Source: Winogradskyella echinorum (GTDB taxonomy: Bacteria > Bacteroidota > Bacteroidia > Flavobacteriales > Flavobacteriaceae). Taken from it: DNA of 64,000 bases. Both the position numbers and the translations under genes were made by a program. Positions 1 through 8,280 of the stretch are shown piece after piece. Below the pieces are notes generated by a model. It was given only the letters and a program-made list of their open reading frames with translations, ran no database searches and was not told the origin of the DNA. The DNA lies in assembly GCF_014297365.1 (NCBI RefSeq), contig NZ_JACOQD010000002.1, positions 620,001-684,000 of the forward strand. The letters are read 5' to 3'. Position 1 is the first letter of the stretch; the number at the start of each line of letters is the position of its first letter.

Positions 1-764
1 ATATTAATGGTGAATTTTACACAGATGAGTTAATAGAAATAGATTACGAACATATTCCATTTCAAACGGTTTTAATGCCAAGTGAAAGCAAAGTGGTACG
101 CTTAGATATTGAAAAAAAAGGTGATAATATTGGTTATATTGAAGGAGCTGGTGATGTAGTGCCTGAAAGTTTGAGACAAATCGGTTATAAGGTTACCATT
201 ATTAAACCAGAACAAATTTCACCAGAAAACCTTTCTAATTTTGATGCCATCGTTGTTGGCATAAGAGCTTACAACATTGTAGATGAATTAAAATTTAAAC
301 AAAAATTCTTACTAGATTATGTAAAAGAAGGTGGGAATCTGGTAATTCAATATAACACCAATAGAAGATTAAAAGTAGATAATTTAGCACCATATGATTT
401 AAAATTATCACGAGATCGTGTTACTGATGAAAATGCTTTGGTAAGAATATTAGAGCCTAATCATCCTGTTCTTAATTTTCCAAATAAAATTACTATTCAA
501 GATTTTGAAGGTTGGGTACAAGAACGTGGATTGTATTTCCCAAATGAATGGTCTAAAGAATTTACACCACTACTCGCTTCCAACGATAAAGGAGAGTCAT
601 CTAAAGAAGGTGCTTTACTAGTTGCTAAGTATGGTAAAGGAAATTACATCTATACAGGCTTAAGCTTCTTTAGAGAATTCCCAGCTGGTGTTTCTGGAGC
701 TTATAGGTTATTTGCTAACCTACTTTCAGCAGGAAAAGAAGATGCTGCTACATTAAAAAATTAA
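1..764 (+). CDS. PIG-L family deacetylase, C-terminal part (cut by left window edge)
   Basis: The reading frame is open from base 3 to the stop at 762-764, so the gene starts outside the window; the ATG at 75 is internal. The visible ~254 residues look like the ThuA/glutamine-amidotransferase-like C-terminal domain of long flavobacterial PIG-L (LmbE-like) deacetylases: a beta strand with VVGIRAYN, a YVKEGGNLVIQYN segment, and a closing GKGNYIYTGLSFFRE segment. The family removes acetyl groups from N-acetylglucosamine-type substrates through an N-terminal zinc domain, which is not visible here. A symporter and an oxidoreductase follow on the same strand, which suggests uptake and processing of a sugar derivative. 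The family call rests on the C-terminal domain only. Confidence 0.7.
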   Translation, partial: INGEFYTDELIEIDYEHIPFQTVLMPSESKVVRLDIEKKGDNIGYIEGAGDVVPESLRQIGYKVTIIKPEQISPENLSNFDAIVVGIRAYNIVDELKFKQKFLLDYVKEGGNLVIQYNTNRRLKVDNLAPYDLKLSRDRVTDENALVRILEPNHPVLNFPNKITIQDFEGWVQERGLYFPNEWSKEFTPLLASNDKGESSKEGALLVAKYGKGNYIYTGLSFFREFPAGVSGAYRLFANLLSAGKEDAATLKN

Positions 765-819
765 GAAATTAGAGAGAAATAAAACTAAATAACTAATTAG
801 AACCAACAATAACAAAAAC

Positions 820-990
820 GAAAGTCCCGATTTTCGACAACGTCGGAATAAACGATTTTAAGAAATAATGAGCAAAAAAGTGGAACTGCGAAGCGTAGTT
901 TCAAGCATGTAACTTTGAAAGAGAATGTGCTTTAGCAATTTCCTTATAAATCGTTTTGACTTTTTGGTTCGCTTTCTGTCAAGACAAAAT
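820..990. repeat. Hairpin-rich intergenic repeat element
   Basis: The 250-base gap between the deacetylase and the next small gene contains no ORF of note but much dyad symmetry. Outer arms AAACGATTTTAAG (850-862) and CTTATAAATCGTTT (943-956) are near-complementary. Inside and beside them are small hairpins: CGAC-AAC-GTCG near 836-846 and AACTGCG-AAG-CGTAGTT near 891. A GTTC...GAAC pair follows downstream (about 967-993). It resembles the non-coding palindromic repeats scattered in flavobacterial genomes; that family link is from memory. It could also act as a transcript-processing or attenuation structure between the two genes. Confidence 0.5.
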
Positions 991-1014
991 GAACATTAAA
1001 AACAACTGATTAAT

Positions 1015-1134
1015 ATGCACAACCAAGACCAACCACAAGAAAAACAAAAATGGGATAAGATGTACACTATCGTACTAATCGCTAACGCATTGTACATAGT
1101 ACTCTTTTACTTTATAACAGCATCATTCGCTTAA
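1015..1134 (+). CDS. Small single-membrane-span peptide upstream of symporter
   Basis: A 39-residue ORF starts MHNQDQPQEKQKWDK, followed by one hydrophobic stretch (about residues 16-37, YTIVLIANALYIVLFYFI) and a stop. The layout, a charged N-terminus then one transmembrane helix, is that of a small membrane subunit. It ends 4 bases before the ATG of the symporter (1139), so the two are almost certainly co-translated. No function is recognised. It may be an accessory subunit or stability factor of the symporter, by analogy with small subunits of other solute:sodium symporters, but this is inference from position and topology. Confidence 0.6.
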   Translation: MHNQDQPQEKQKWDKMYTIVLIANALYIVLFYFITASFA

Positions 1135-1138
1135 ATAT

Positions 1139-2965
1139 ATGCAAACATTAGATTGGAGAGATTGGCTAGTTCTTATCGCTACACTTTTAGCGATTGTTGG
1201 CTACGGCACATGGAAAACTAGAGGTAGAAAAAATGCCCAAGATTACATAAAGGGTGGTAACACAACCAAATGGTGGACTATCGGTTTGTCAGTAATGGCA
1301 ACACAAGCTAGCGCTATAACTTTCCTTTCTACAACTGGTCAGGCTTTTTCTGACGGTATGGGTTTTGTTCAATTCTATTTTGGATTGCCAATTGCCATGG
1401 TGATTATTTGTTTGGTATTTATACCTCTTTATCATCGTCTTAAAGTTTATACAGCCTATGAATTTCTCGAAAATCGATTCGACCTTAAAACACGAAGTCT
1501 AACAGCAATCTTATTTTTAATTCAACGTGGCTTAGCTGCTGGTATCACAATATTTGCTCCAGCCATTATTCTCTCTGTTGTTTTAGGTTGGAATATTGTT
1601 ACACTTAACATTGTTATTGGCGTTTTAGTCATCATCTACACCGTTTCTGGCGGAACAAAAGCCGTAACAGTGACACAAAAACAGCAAATGTTTGTAATTT
1701 TTGCCGGTATGCTAGCTGCATTATTCATTATAATAAATCTAATTCCAGATGACGTTTCCTTTAGAGATGCCATTGATATTGCTGGTGCTACTGGAAAAAT
1801 GGAAGTCTTAGATTTTTCATTTGACCTAGAAAATCGCTATACAGTTTGGACAGGCTTAATAGGTGGAACATTTTTAATGTTATCATATTTTGGCACAGAC
1901 CAAAGCCAAGTGCAGCGCTACCTTTCTGGTAAATCCATGAAAGAAATGCAAATGGGTTTACTATTTAATGGTTTATTAAAAGTACCAATGCAGTTTTTCA
2001 TATTGCTTGTAGGTGTCATGGTTTTTGTATTTTATCAATTCAATCCTTCACCTTTAAACTTTATTGATGCATCTACGCAAACTGTTTTAGCATCAGAATA
2101 TGGTGATGATTACAGAACATTACAAGAAAAACAAAAAACTTTATTTTTAGATAAACAGACTTTAAGCTTAGACTATTCAAAAAATCAAAATTTAAAAACT
2201 AAACAACAACTTTTCACCATAGATAGTATTGAGAAATCTTATAGACTAAAATCAAAATTTCTAATCAAAAAAGCTGTTGATTCAGAGTACAGTTCTAAAT
2301 ACAATGAACTTCAACAAGAAGTGGAACAACTAAAATCTAATGCTGAAAGTGAAGCCTATATCGAAAAATCAGCTGAACTAACTGCGCTGTACAAAGATGC
2401 TGCAAAAGATACACAGACCAATGACAGGGATTATATGTTTATTAGGTTTATATTAAATAATTTACCTACAGGACTTATTGGTTTATTATTAGCTGTAATT
2501 TTATCTGCTGCAATGTCTTCAACCGCATCAGAAATTAACGCTTTAGCAACTATTACGTCTATTGATTTATATGGAAGAAATGTGAGTGGTGAAAAAGATG
2601 ATGCGCACATGGTAAAAATGACGAAGTGGTTTACATTAGGCTGGGGAATTATTGCAATAATCATTGCCTGTTTTGCCAATTTAGCAGAGAATTTAATTCA
2701 GTTAGTAAATATTATAGGTTCCATTTTTTATGGTAACGTATTAGGTATATTTTTACTAGCTTTTTTCTTTAAACATATTAAAGGTAATGCCGTTTTTACT
2801 GGCGCTTTAATAACGCAAACTATAGTTGTTCTTGGTTGGTGGTTTGACTGGATGCCTTATTTATGGCTTAATTTGTTTGGCTGTGTTTTAGTAATCGTAA
2901 TTGCACATATTCTTCAAGTGGCTTTACCTAAAAAAGAATTAACAGATGTCAACAAAAGTTATTAA
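1139..2965 (+). CDS. Sodium:solute symporter (SSS family)
   Basis: A 608-residue polytopic membrane protein with the SSS/LeuT-fold pattern. The first span (residues 8-24) leads into a loop with NAQDYIKGGNTTKWWTIGLS, then the conserved segment with SAITFLSTTGQAFSDG, typical of sodium-coupled sugar/solute carriers. Residues ~318-428 are a hydrophilic, Lys/Glu/Gln-rich insertion predicted to form coiled coil, between two membrane blocks. It is followed by a NDRDYMFIRFILNNLPTGLIGL segment and the conserved SSTASEINALATIT helix. It probably imports a sugar or sialic-acid/amino-sugar-like compound with Na+; the substrate is not readable. It overlaps the following oxidoreductase gene by 20 bases. 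Confidence 0.88.
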   Translation: MQTLDWRDWLVLIATLLAIVGYGTWKTRGRKNAQDYIKGGNTTKWWTIGLSVMATQASAITFLSTTGQAFSDGMGFVQFYFGLPIAMVIICLVFIPLYHRLKVYTAYEFLENRFDLKTRSLTAILFLIQRGLAAGITIFAPAIILSVVLGWNIVTLNIVIGVLVIIYTVSGGTKAVTVTQKQQMFVIFAGMLAALFIIINLIPDDVSFRDAIDIAGATGKMEVLDFSFDLENRYTVWTGLIGGTFLMLSYFGTDQSQVQRYLSGKSMKEMQMGLLFNGLLKVPMQFFILLVGVMVFVFYQFNPSPLNFIDASTQTVLASEYGDDYRTLQEKQKTLFLDKQTLSLDYSKNQNLKTKQQLFTIDSIEKSYRLKSKFLIKKAVDSEYSSKYNELQQEVEQLKSNAESEAYIEKSAELTALYKDAAKDTQTNDRDYMFIRFILNNLPTGLIGLLLAVILSAAMSSTASEINALATITSIDLYGRNVSGEKDDAHMVKMTKWFTLGWGIIAIIIACFANLAENLIQLVNIIGSIFYGNVLGIFLLAFFFKHIKGNAVFTGALITQTIVVLGWWFDWMPYLWLNLFGCVLVIVIAHILQVALPKKELTDVNKSY

Positions 2966-3920
2966 TTGGGGAATTATTGGCGCTGGAAAAATTGCAGCAA
3001 AATTTGCTACTGACTTACAAGCCACATCAAACAGCAAACTTTATGCTATTGCTTCGAGATCTTTATCTAAAGCAGAAGAATTTGCCTTAGATTTTAAAGC
3101 AGACAAGGCCTTTGGTGATTATGAGAGTTTAGTCTTAGAAACTAATATAGATGCCATATATATTGCTACTCCACACAGTTTTCATAAAGCACACACTATT
3201 TTATGTTTAAATAATAACAAACCTGTGTTATGCGAAAAACCTTTCGCAATGAATTTGTTAGAAGTAAATGGGTTGATTAAAGTATCTAAAGAAAAAAATA
3301 TACTTTTAATGGAAGCATTATGGACTGCATTCCTACCTCATTTTCAGTATGTACAAAATCTTTTAAAGAACAAGCACTTCGGAAATATTACCAGGCTTGA
3401 GGCTGATTTTGGATTTCACCCACCATACAATGAATCTTCTCGATTATTCGATAAATCAGTTGGTGGTGGCAGCTTATTAGATATTGGAATTTATCCAATT
3501 TTTGCAGCGCTGTGGACTTTAGGCCGTCCAAATACTATAGAAGCTAATGCTCAATTTTTCGATTTAGGCTCAGATTCAGAATGTCTAATGACTTTCAAGT
3601 ATGAAGACGCTGAAGCAAACTTAAAAAGCACATTGTTAGAAGAAACCAATACAGAAGCTATTTTTCATTGCGAAAAAGGCACCATTAAGATTAATGGGCG
3701 CTTTCACGAACCTTCTACAGTCACATTAATAGATAAACATGGTAATTCTGAATTGAAATCTTTTAATTATAAAACCATTGGGTATAGCTTTGAAATTGAG
3801 CATTTTAATCAATTAATAAGAGAAGGCAAAACAGAAAGTGATATTATGACTTTTGAAAGAAGTCGAGAATTGATTAAAACTTTGGACGACGTACGATCAA
3901 TTATCGGATTAAAATATTAA
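2946..3920 (+). CDS. Gfo/Idh/MocA family oxidoreductase
   Basis: A 324-residue NAD(P)-dependent dehydrogenase. The N-terminal Rossmann motif is WGIIGAGKIAAKF (residues ~8-20), followed by IYIATPHSFHKAH and the family signature CEKPFAMN (Cys96-Glu97-Lys98-Pro99). The C-terminal half carries the substrate-binding sheet with GGGSLLDIGIYPI. Length and motifs fit trans-1,2-dihydrodiol or sugar dehydrogenase-like members. The start overlaps the symporter end by 20 bases, so it is in the same operon and probably acts on the imported solute. The exact substrate cannot be deduced. Confidence 0.88.
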   Translation: MSTKVINWGIIGAGKIAAKFATDLQATSNSKLYAIASRSLSKAEEFALDFKADKAFGDYESLVLETNIDAIYIATPHSFHKAHTILCLNNNKPVLCEKPFAMNLLEVNGLIKVSKEKNILLMEALWTAFLPHFQYVQNLLKNKHFGNITRLEADFGFHPPYNESSRLFDKSVGGGSLLDIGIYPIFAALWTLGRPNTIEANAQFFDLGSDSECLMTFKYEDAEANLKSTLLEETNTEAIFHCEKGTIKINGRFHEPSTVTLIDKHGNSELKSFNYKTIGYSFEIEHFNQLIREGKTESDIMTFERSRELIKTLDDVRSIIGLKY

Positions 3921-3923
3921 CAT

Positions 3924-3958
3924 AAAAAAAGCGTAACTAACATTTTAGCTACACTTTT
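3924..3958 (-). terminator. Rho-independent terminator of the DUF2911 gene
   Basis: Arms 3928-3940 and 3945-3957 form a 13-bp stem with a 4-nt loop. Read on the minus strand, the two non-Watson-Crick positions are G-U pairs and the stem is followed by a run of seven T. On the plus strand the same positions would be A-C mismatches, so the hairpin favours minus-strand transcription. Confidence 0.7.
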
Positions 3959-3979
3959 ACTCTTAAATTTTAGAAGAAA

Positions 3980-4825
3980 TTATTTTCCACTCCACTCCTT
4001 TATAGAGTCTTCATTCATCTTTATATAATCCGCATTTTTATTCTCTTTGGCACCTGCTAATGATTTTTTAGCAATTTCTATTGCACCTTTCTTATCACCA
4101 GCTTTAGCATAGATTAAAGATTGCTGACGTAATTGCCAAAAACGTGGTTTTTCAGTCATAGACATTGCTTTGTCAATCCATTCCTTAGCTTTTTCAATAT
4201 CTTTTCCTTCGCTTAAATAATAAGTTGCCGCAGCATAATATTCATTAAAGCCAGGACCATTTAAAGCTTTATCAATAGAAGCCGAAACCATTTTATCTGT
4301 TGGTACTTTAAATTCTACACCAACATAAGTCTTCGCCCACATTATTCCTATTACAGCAGAACTACTAGTAATATCATCAAAAGAAATTGTAAAGGTTTCA
4401 ATATCTATTTCTATTGGATATGCAGGTACTGTAACACGTGCTGCAACTTTAGACTCATCTAACTCTGCAGGTGCTCCACCACCAGCGTAATCTGTATAGA
4501 ATACAACATCCCATGTTTTAGCCTGTGGAATTGTAAAGATGGCATAAGTACCAGCGTCAAGTTCTTTGTCACCAATAGTTACATTATCGCTAAATGTTAC
4601 TTTAGTTCTTGCATTGGCACCTGTTCTCCAAACCTTTCCGTAAGGAACAAGATCACCAAAAATAGCTCTTCCACGCATAGATGGTCGCGAATAATCAATA
4701 GATACATCTGTTAAACCAACTACTTGTTCAATTTTAGCAGCCGGACTAGGAGCAGGTGTTTCAATTTGTGCATTAACTGAAAACATAAGTGTTACAGCAA
4801 ATACTAATAGTACTAATTTTCTCAT
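3980..4825 (-). CDS. DUF2911 domain exported protein with TPR-like tail
   Basis: 281 residues. A Sec signal peptide (MRKLVLLVFAVTLMFSVNAQ, cleavage after about residue 19) is followed by a DUF2911 domain (about residues 28-170; VGLTDVSIDYSRPSMRGR, YGKVWRTGANARTKV, DAGTYAIFTIP). A C-terminal helical part (about 190-265) looks like tetratricopeptide hairpins. DUF2911 proteins are frequent in Bacteroidota and have no established biochemical role. It is transcribed alone on the minus strand, divergent from the arsenic operon, with its own downstream terminator. Confidence 0.85.
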   Translation of the reverse strand: MRKLVLLVFAVTLMFSVNAQIETPAPSPAAKIEQVVGLTDVSIDYSRPSMRGRAIFGDLVPYGKVWRTGANARTKVTFSDNVTIGDKELDAGTYAIFTIPQAKTWDVVFYTDYAGGGAPAELDESKVAARVTVPAYPIEIDIETFTISFDDITSSSAVIGIMWAKTYVGVEFKVPTDKMVSASIDKALNGPGFNEYYAAATYYLSEGKDIEKAKEWIDKAMSMTEKPRFWQLRQQSLIYAKAGDKKGAIEIAKKSLAGAKENKNADYIKMNEDSIKEWSGK

Positions 4826-4888
4826 TTTTATAGTGTTTAAGTGTTTGTTTTTTAAGTGCCATAAAATTACAACTTAACTCAACCGTTA

Positions 4889-4946
4889 AATGTTAAGAAA
4901 TCCTTAAAGTAAAAGATGTGCGCTCTATTGATAATTTCTTAACATT
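4889..4946. repeat. Perfect 13-bp inverted repeat in divergent promoter region
   Basis: AATGTTAAGAAAT at 4889-4901 and its exact reverse complement ATTTCTTAACATT at 4934-4946 are separated by 32 bases. They lie between the minus-strand DUF2911 start (4825) and the plus-strand arsR start (5006). The spacer is too long for a simple hairpin terminator. A two-site operator or a dyad bound by a looping regulator is more plausible. No function is demonstrated. Confidence 0.6.
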
Positions 4947-4977
4947 AAATTTTGGCTCATTAAATATATTAATCGTA

Positions 4978-4989
4978 ATATTGCAATAT
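4978..4989. promoter_or_regulatory. Candidate ArsR operator
   Basis: A perfect 12-bp palindrome, ATATTGCAATAT, lies 17 bases before the arsR start codon inside an AT-rich stretch. ArsR/SmtB repressors commonly bind such short dyads over their own promoter and release it when arsenite or another metalloid binds. Position and symmetry support autoregulation; the assignment is inference. Confidence 0.5.
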
Positions 4990-5005
4990 AATAATATAAT
5001 GAGTT

Positions 5006-5338
5006 ATGGGTTTAACTAAAAGTGAAATATTTACAGACCAACAAAATGAGATTTCTAACATAGCAAAGGTGTTTGGTCATCCTGCTAGAGTAGCTATTCT
5101 GCAGCATATATTTAAATCAAACACGTGTATCTGTGGTGACTTGGTTGAAGAAATTGGCTTAGCACAACCTACGATATCTCAACATTTAAAGGAATTAAAA
5201 AAAGTAGGATTGATAAAAGGAAATATTGAAGGCACAAGTGTTTGCTATTGTATTGATGAAGAAAATTGGTCTAATATGAAAACAATTATTTCAGATTTTA
5301 TTAATCAAGATATAAATGAACAAAACAACTGTTGTTAA
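5006..5338 (+). CDS. arsR: ArsR-family metalloregulatory repressor
   Basis: 110 residues with the ArsR/SmtB winged helix-turn-helix: AKVFGHPARVAILQHI (residues 20-35), sensor-helix CIC (Cys41, Cys43) followed by GDLVEEIG, and recognition helix QPTISQHLKELKKVG (54-68). Extra cysteines sit in the wing (Cys80, Cys82) and as a C-terminal Cys109-Cys110 pair, all candidate arsenite ligands. It is the first gene of a four-gene operon with DUF6428, arsenate reductase and ACR3, so it is the likely repressor of arsenic resistance. Selectivity for As(III) over Sb(III) cannot be read. Confidence 0.88.
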   Translation: MGLTKSEIFTDQQNEISNIAKVFGHPARVAILQHIFKSNTCICGDLVEEIGLAQPTISQHLKELKKVGLIKGNIEGTSVCYCIDEENWSNMKTIISDFINQDINEQNNCC

Positions 5339-5362
5339 ACAAAATTATAAATCACTAGAATT

Positions 5363-5833
5363 ATGAAACTTTCAGAGATTAAATCAAAATTAAATGAGCT
5401 TGAAACTATAGCTTTTAAATTGCCAAACGGAACTTTAGTGCCAAGTCATTTCCATGTTACGGAAGTTGGCAAAATCACTAAAAACTTTATTGATTGTGGT
5501 GGTACTGTGCGTTATGAAGAAGTCGTTAACTTTCAACTGTGGAATGCTAATGATTACAACCACAGGCTACATCCAGAAAAATTATTGAACATTATAGAAT
5601 TGTCTCAGAAGACTTTAAATATTATGGACAATTTAGAAATTGAAGTCGAATATCAAGCAGATACCATTGGGAAGTTTGGTTTAGATTTCGATGGAACAAG
5701 CTTCCTACTTACCTCAAAACAAACAGATTGTTTAGCAAAAGACAATTGTGGTATTCCTGTAGCAAAACCAAAAGTAAAATTAGCTGATCTGTCAGCCGAA
5801 CCTTGCTGCACACCTGACGGAAATTGTTGTTAA
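5363..5833 (+). CDS. DUF6428 family protein, arsenic operon
   Basis: 156 residues, cytosolic, no signal peptide. The N-terminal part has LPSHFHVTEVG-like spacing (P27-S-H-F-H) and CGGTVRYEEVVNFQLW. The last ~25 residues are Cys-rich, ending EPCCTPDGNCC. From memory this matches DUF6428, a family regularly found between arsR and arsenate reductase in Bacteroidota. The His and Cys pairs suggest metalloid binding, for example a chaperone or scavenger. It lies 24 bases after arsR and 20 before the reductase. No enzymatic activity is known. Confidence 0.75.
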   Translation: MKLSEIKSKLNELETIAFKLPNGTLVPSHFHVTEVGKITKNFIDCGGTVRYEEVVNFQLWNANDYNHRLHPEKLLNIIELSQKTLNIMDNLEIEVEYQADTIGKFGLDFDGTSFLLTSKQTDCLAKDNCGIPVAKPKVKLADLSAEPCCTPDGNCC

Positions 5834-5853
5834 TTAACTAAGAAAAATCACCT

Positions 5854-6468
5854 ATGCTATTCAACCAAATTAAAGAGCAGATAGATCAATTAGATATAAA
5901 TTCTATTTCAGATGATAGAAAAAATGTGCTACAACCGCTTATTGATTTCATTCAAGATAAAGTAAACAAAGCGCAACTGATAAATCTTAATTTTATCTGT
6001 ACGCATAACTCACGTCGTAGTCACTTATCCCAAGTTTGGGCACAGTCAATGGCGAGTAATTTCCATATTAACAATGTAGTTTGTTATTCTGGCGGAACGG
6101 AAGCCACTGCTCTATTTCCATCAGCTGCTGAAGCTTTAAGCGAATCTGGATTTAAAATTGAAAAATTATCAAATGAATCTAATCCGGTTTATGCTATAAA
6201 ATTTTCAGAGACTGAACATCCTGTAATAGGTTTTTCTAAAACTTATGATGCTGAATTTAATCCTATTTCGAATTTTGCAGCCATAATGACTTGTTCTAGC
6301 GCAGATGCTGGTTGTCCTTTTATTGCTGGTGCTGAAAAACGCATTCCAATAACTTTTGAAGATCCAAAAGCTTTTGATGGTACTCCACAACAAGCTGAAA
6401 AATATAAAGAACGTAGCCTTCAAATTGCAACAGAATTAAAATACGTGTTTTCTCAAGTTAAAAAATAG
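5854..6468 (+). CDS. arsC: Arsenate reductase-like low-molecular-weight phosphatase
   Basis: 204 residues. After a ~40-residue helical N-terminal extension comes the LMW-PTP P-loop Cys49-THNSR-Arg55-Ser56 (CX5RS). A second cysteine pair, Cys147 and Cys154 ([11 protein letters not shown]), has the same 7-residue spacing as the Cys82/Cys89 relay of thioredoxin-coupled Staphylococcus/Bacillus ArsC. This supports reduction of arsenate to arsenite by a three-cysteine cascade. The next gene is the arsenite pump, so the pathway is complete. The N-terminal extension and the overall length exceed classical ArsC (~130 residues). Confidence 0.85.
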   Translation: MLFNQIKEQIDQLDINSISDDRKNVLQPLIDFIQDKVNKAQLINLNFICTHNSRRSHLSQVWAQSMASNFHINNVVCYSGGTEATALFPSAAEALSESGFKIEKLSNESNPVYAIKFSETEHPVIGFSKTYDAEFNPISNFAAIMTCSSADAGCPFIAGAEKRIPITFEDPKAFDGTPQQAEKYKERSLQIATELKYVFSQVKK

Positions 6469-6473
6469 TGACC

Positions 6474-7529
6474 ATGACTAAAGCCAAAAAGAAACTCAGT
6501 TTTTTAGATAGTTATCTTACTTTATGGATCTTCTTAGCAATGCTTGTAGGTGTAGGCATAGGCTATTTTGCACCTTCATTTCCAAAACTAATAGACTCCT
6601 ATAGTAGCGGAACCACCAACATCCCAATTGCCATTGGACTTATTTTAATGATGTATCCACCACTTGCTAAAGTAAATTATGCGTTATTACCAAAAGTGTT
6701 TAAAGATGTAAAAGTTTTGTCTATTTCCTTAGTTTTAAATTGGATTATTGGACCTGTACTTATGTTTATTCTTGCCATTATATTCTTGCAAGATTACCCA
6801 GAGTATATGGTTGGCTTAATTCTTATTGGATTAGCACGTTGTATTGCTATGGTGTTGGTTTGGAACGATTTAGCTGAAGGGAGTAGTGAGTATGGAGCTG
6901 GTCTGGTTGCACTTAATAGTATTTTTCAAGTTTTCGCATATAGCTTCTATGCTTACTTATTTATTACTGTGCTCCCACCCTATTTTGGTTTTGAAGGTGC
7001 TATTGTAGATATTTCTATTACAACAATTGCTGAAAGTGTTGCTATTTATCTAGGAATTCCATTTTTACTCGGTATTTTTTCGCGATTAATTTTAGTGAAA
7101 TTAAAAGGAGAAGAATGGTATACTAAAACCTTTATTCCAACAATTTCACCGATGACGTTGATCGCCTTATTATTTACAATTGTGGTTATGTTTTCGCTCA
7201 AAGGTGAACTTATTGTTGAAATACCAATGGATGTACTTATCATCGCAGTACCGTTGCTAATCTATTTTGCTCTAATGTTTGTCATCGGATTTTTTGTGAG
7301 CAAAGCTATGGGAGCAACATATGATAAAAATGCTGCAATCGCATTTACAGCAGCTGGCAATAATTTTGAATTAGCTATTGCCGTAGCCATTGCCGTTTTT
7401 GGATTAAATTCCGGACAAGCATTCGCAGGTGTCGTAGGACCTCTAGTAGAAGTACCAGCTTTAATTTTGTTAGTTAGAGTGGCATTTTGGTTACGCAAAA
7501 AATACTATTTACCTAAAGTAACTTCGTAA
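6474..7529 (+). CDS. acr3: ACR3-family arsenite efflux transporter
   Basis: About 351 residues with ten hydrophobic spans. Recognisable ACR3 segments are [16 protein letters not shown] (first span), the [21 protein letters not shown] segment with the conserved functional cysteine (Cys123 from this start), and [17 protein letters not shown] near the C-terminus. It pumps arsenite out using the proton motive force. A GTG at 6468 overlapping the preceding stop could add two residues; the ATG at 6474 is the more usual start. Fourth gene of the arsenic operon. Confidence 0.92.
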   Translation: MTKAKKKLSFLDSYLTLWIFLAMLVGVGIGYFAPSFPKLIDSYSSGTTNIPIAIGLILMMYPPLAKVNYALLPKVFKDVKVLSISLVLNWIIGPVLMFILAIIFLQDYPEYMVGLILIGLARCIAMVLVWNDLAEGSSEYGAGLVALNSIFQVFAYSFYAYLFITVLPPYFGFEGAIVDISITTIAESVAIYLGIPFLLGIFSRLILVKLKGEEWYTKTFIPTISPMTLIALLFTIVVMFSLKGELIVEIPMDVLIIAVPLLIYFALMFVIGFFVSKAMGATYDKNAAIAFTAAGNNFELAIAVAIAVFGLNSGQAFAGVVGPLVEVPALILLVRVAFWLRKKYYLPKVTS

Positions 7530-7553
7530 AAATTGCTCATATCAGAAATTGAT

Positions 7554-7605
7554 GTTAAATTTTGTTTAACTTTATTTACAAATAGTTAAACATTGTGTAT
7601 CTTTA
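7554..7605 (+). promoter_or_regulatory. Promoter with 9-12-9 palindromic operator, copy 1
   Basis: TGTTTAACT (7563-7571) and its reverse complement AGTTAAACA (7584-7592) are separated by 12 bases. A further GTTAA lies 9 bases upstream of the left arm (7554). The Bacteroidota -7-like element TATCTTTA (7598-7605) begins after a 5-base gap, and a -33 region would fall inside the palindrome spacer. The same architecture recurs at 16156-16207. A bound dimer would cover the -33 region, consistent with repression, plausibly by the TetR-like product of the next gene. Confidence 0.65.
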
Positions 7606-7623
7606 CATTGTAAATCAATTACA

Positions 7624-8280
7624 ATGGCAAAAAAGAAAAACATAAAACAATCGGACATCGTTTCATTTTACATGGATTATGTCTTAACTCACAATCATAA
7701 ACCCAAATCAGTTTATGCTTTTGCTAAGGACAACAATTTTGAAGAACAAAAATTCTATGAGTTTTTTAATTCTTTTGAGGTCTTAGAACAATCTATTTTC
7801 AAAATATTCTTCGATAATACGCTTGAAGTTTTACATAAAAGCGAGGATTATCAATCTTTTGATGCACGGAATAAATTACTCAGTTTCTATTTCACTTTTT
7901 TTGAAGTATTAACAGCAAATAGAAGTTATGTAATCCATGCTTTAAACGCGGATAAAAACCAATTGAAATCACTCAAGGTGCTTTCGCATTTAAAAAAGAG
8001 TTTCACCAATTATATTGAGTTATTAGACATTAAAACGCTAGATCTTAAGCAAGAGAAGCTCGAAAAACTTAAAAATAGAGGTCTTAAAGAATCAGCTTGG
8101 TTTCAATTACTATTAACCATGAAATTTTGGATTGACGACACGTCACCATCATTTGAAAAAACAGATATTTATATTGAGAAATCTGTTCAGGCTAGCTTCG
8201 ATTTAATCGACACAACACCATTAAAAAGTCTAATAGATTTCGGTAAATTCTTGTATAAAGAAAAAATACACTCCAACTAG
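7624..8280 (+). CDS. TetR-like transcriptional regulator, first gene of photolyase operon
   Basis: 218 residues, fully helical composition. Residues ~8-60 (IKQSDIVSFYMDYVLTH, KPKSVYAFAKDNNFEEQKFYEFFNSF) have the spacing of a TetR HTH: helix 1, then the AFAKDNNFEEQKFYEFF helix-turn-helix. The rest matches the TetR C-terminal ligand/dimer domain found in Bacteroidota (TetR_C_23 type). The conserved glycine of a classical TetR HTH turn is replaced (DNN), so DNA binding is probable but not certain. The gene lies directly behind the palindromic operator, and its neighbours are light/oxidative-stress genes, so autoregulation is likely. The stop abuts the next ATG. Confidence 0.7.
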   Translation: MAKKKNIKQSDIVSFYMDYVLTHNHKPKSVYAFAKDNNFEEQKFYEFFNSFEVLEQSIFKIFFDNTLEVLHKSEDYQSFDARNKLLSFYFTFFEVLTANRSYVIHALNADKNQLKSLKVLSHLKKSFTNYIELLDIKTLDLKQEKLEKLKNRGLKESAWFQLLLTMKFWIDDTSPSFEKTDIYIEKSVQASFDLIDTTPLKSLIDFGKFLYKEKIHSN

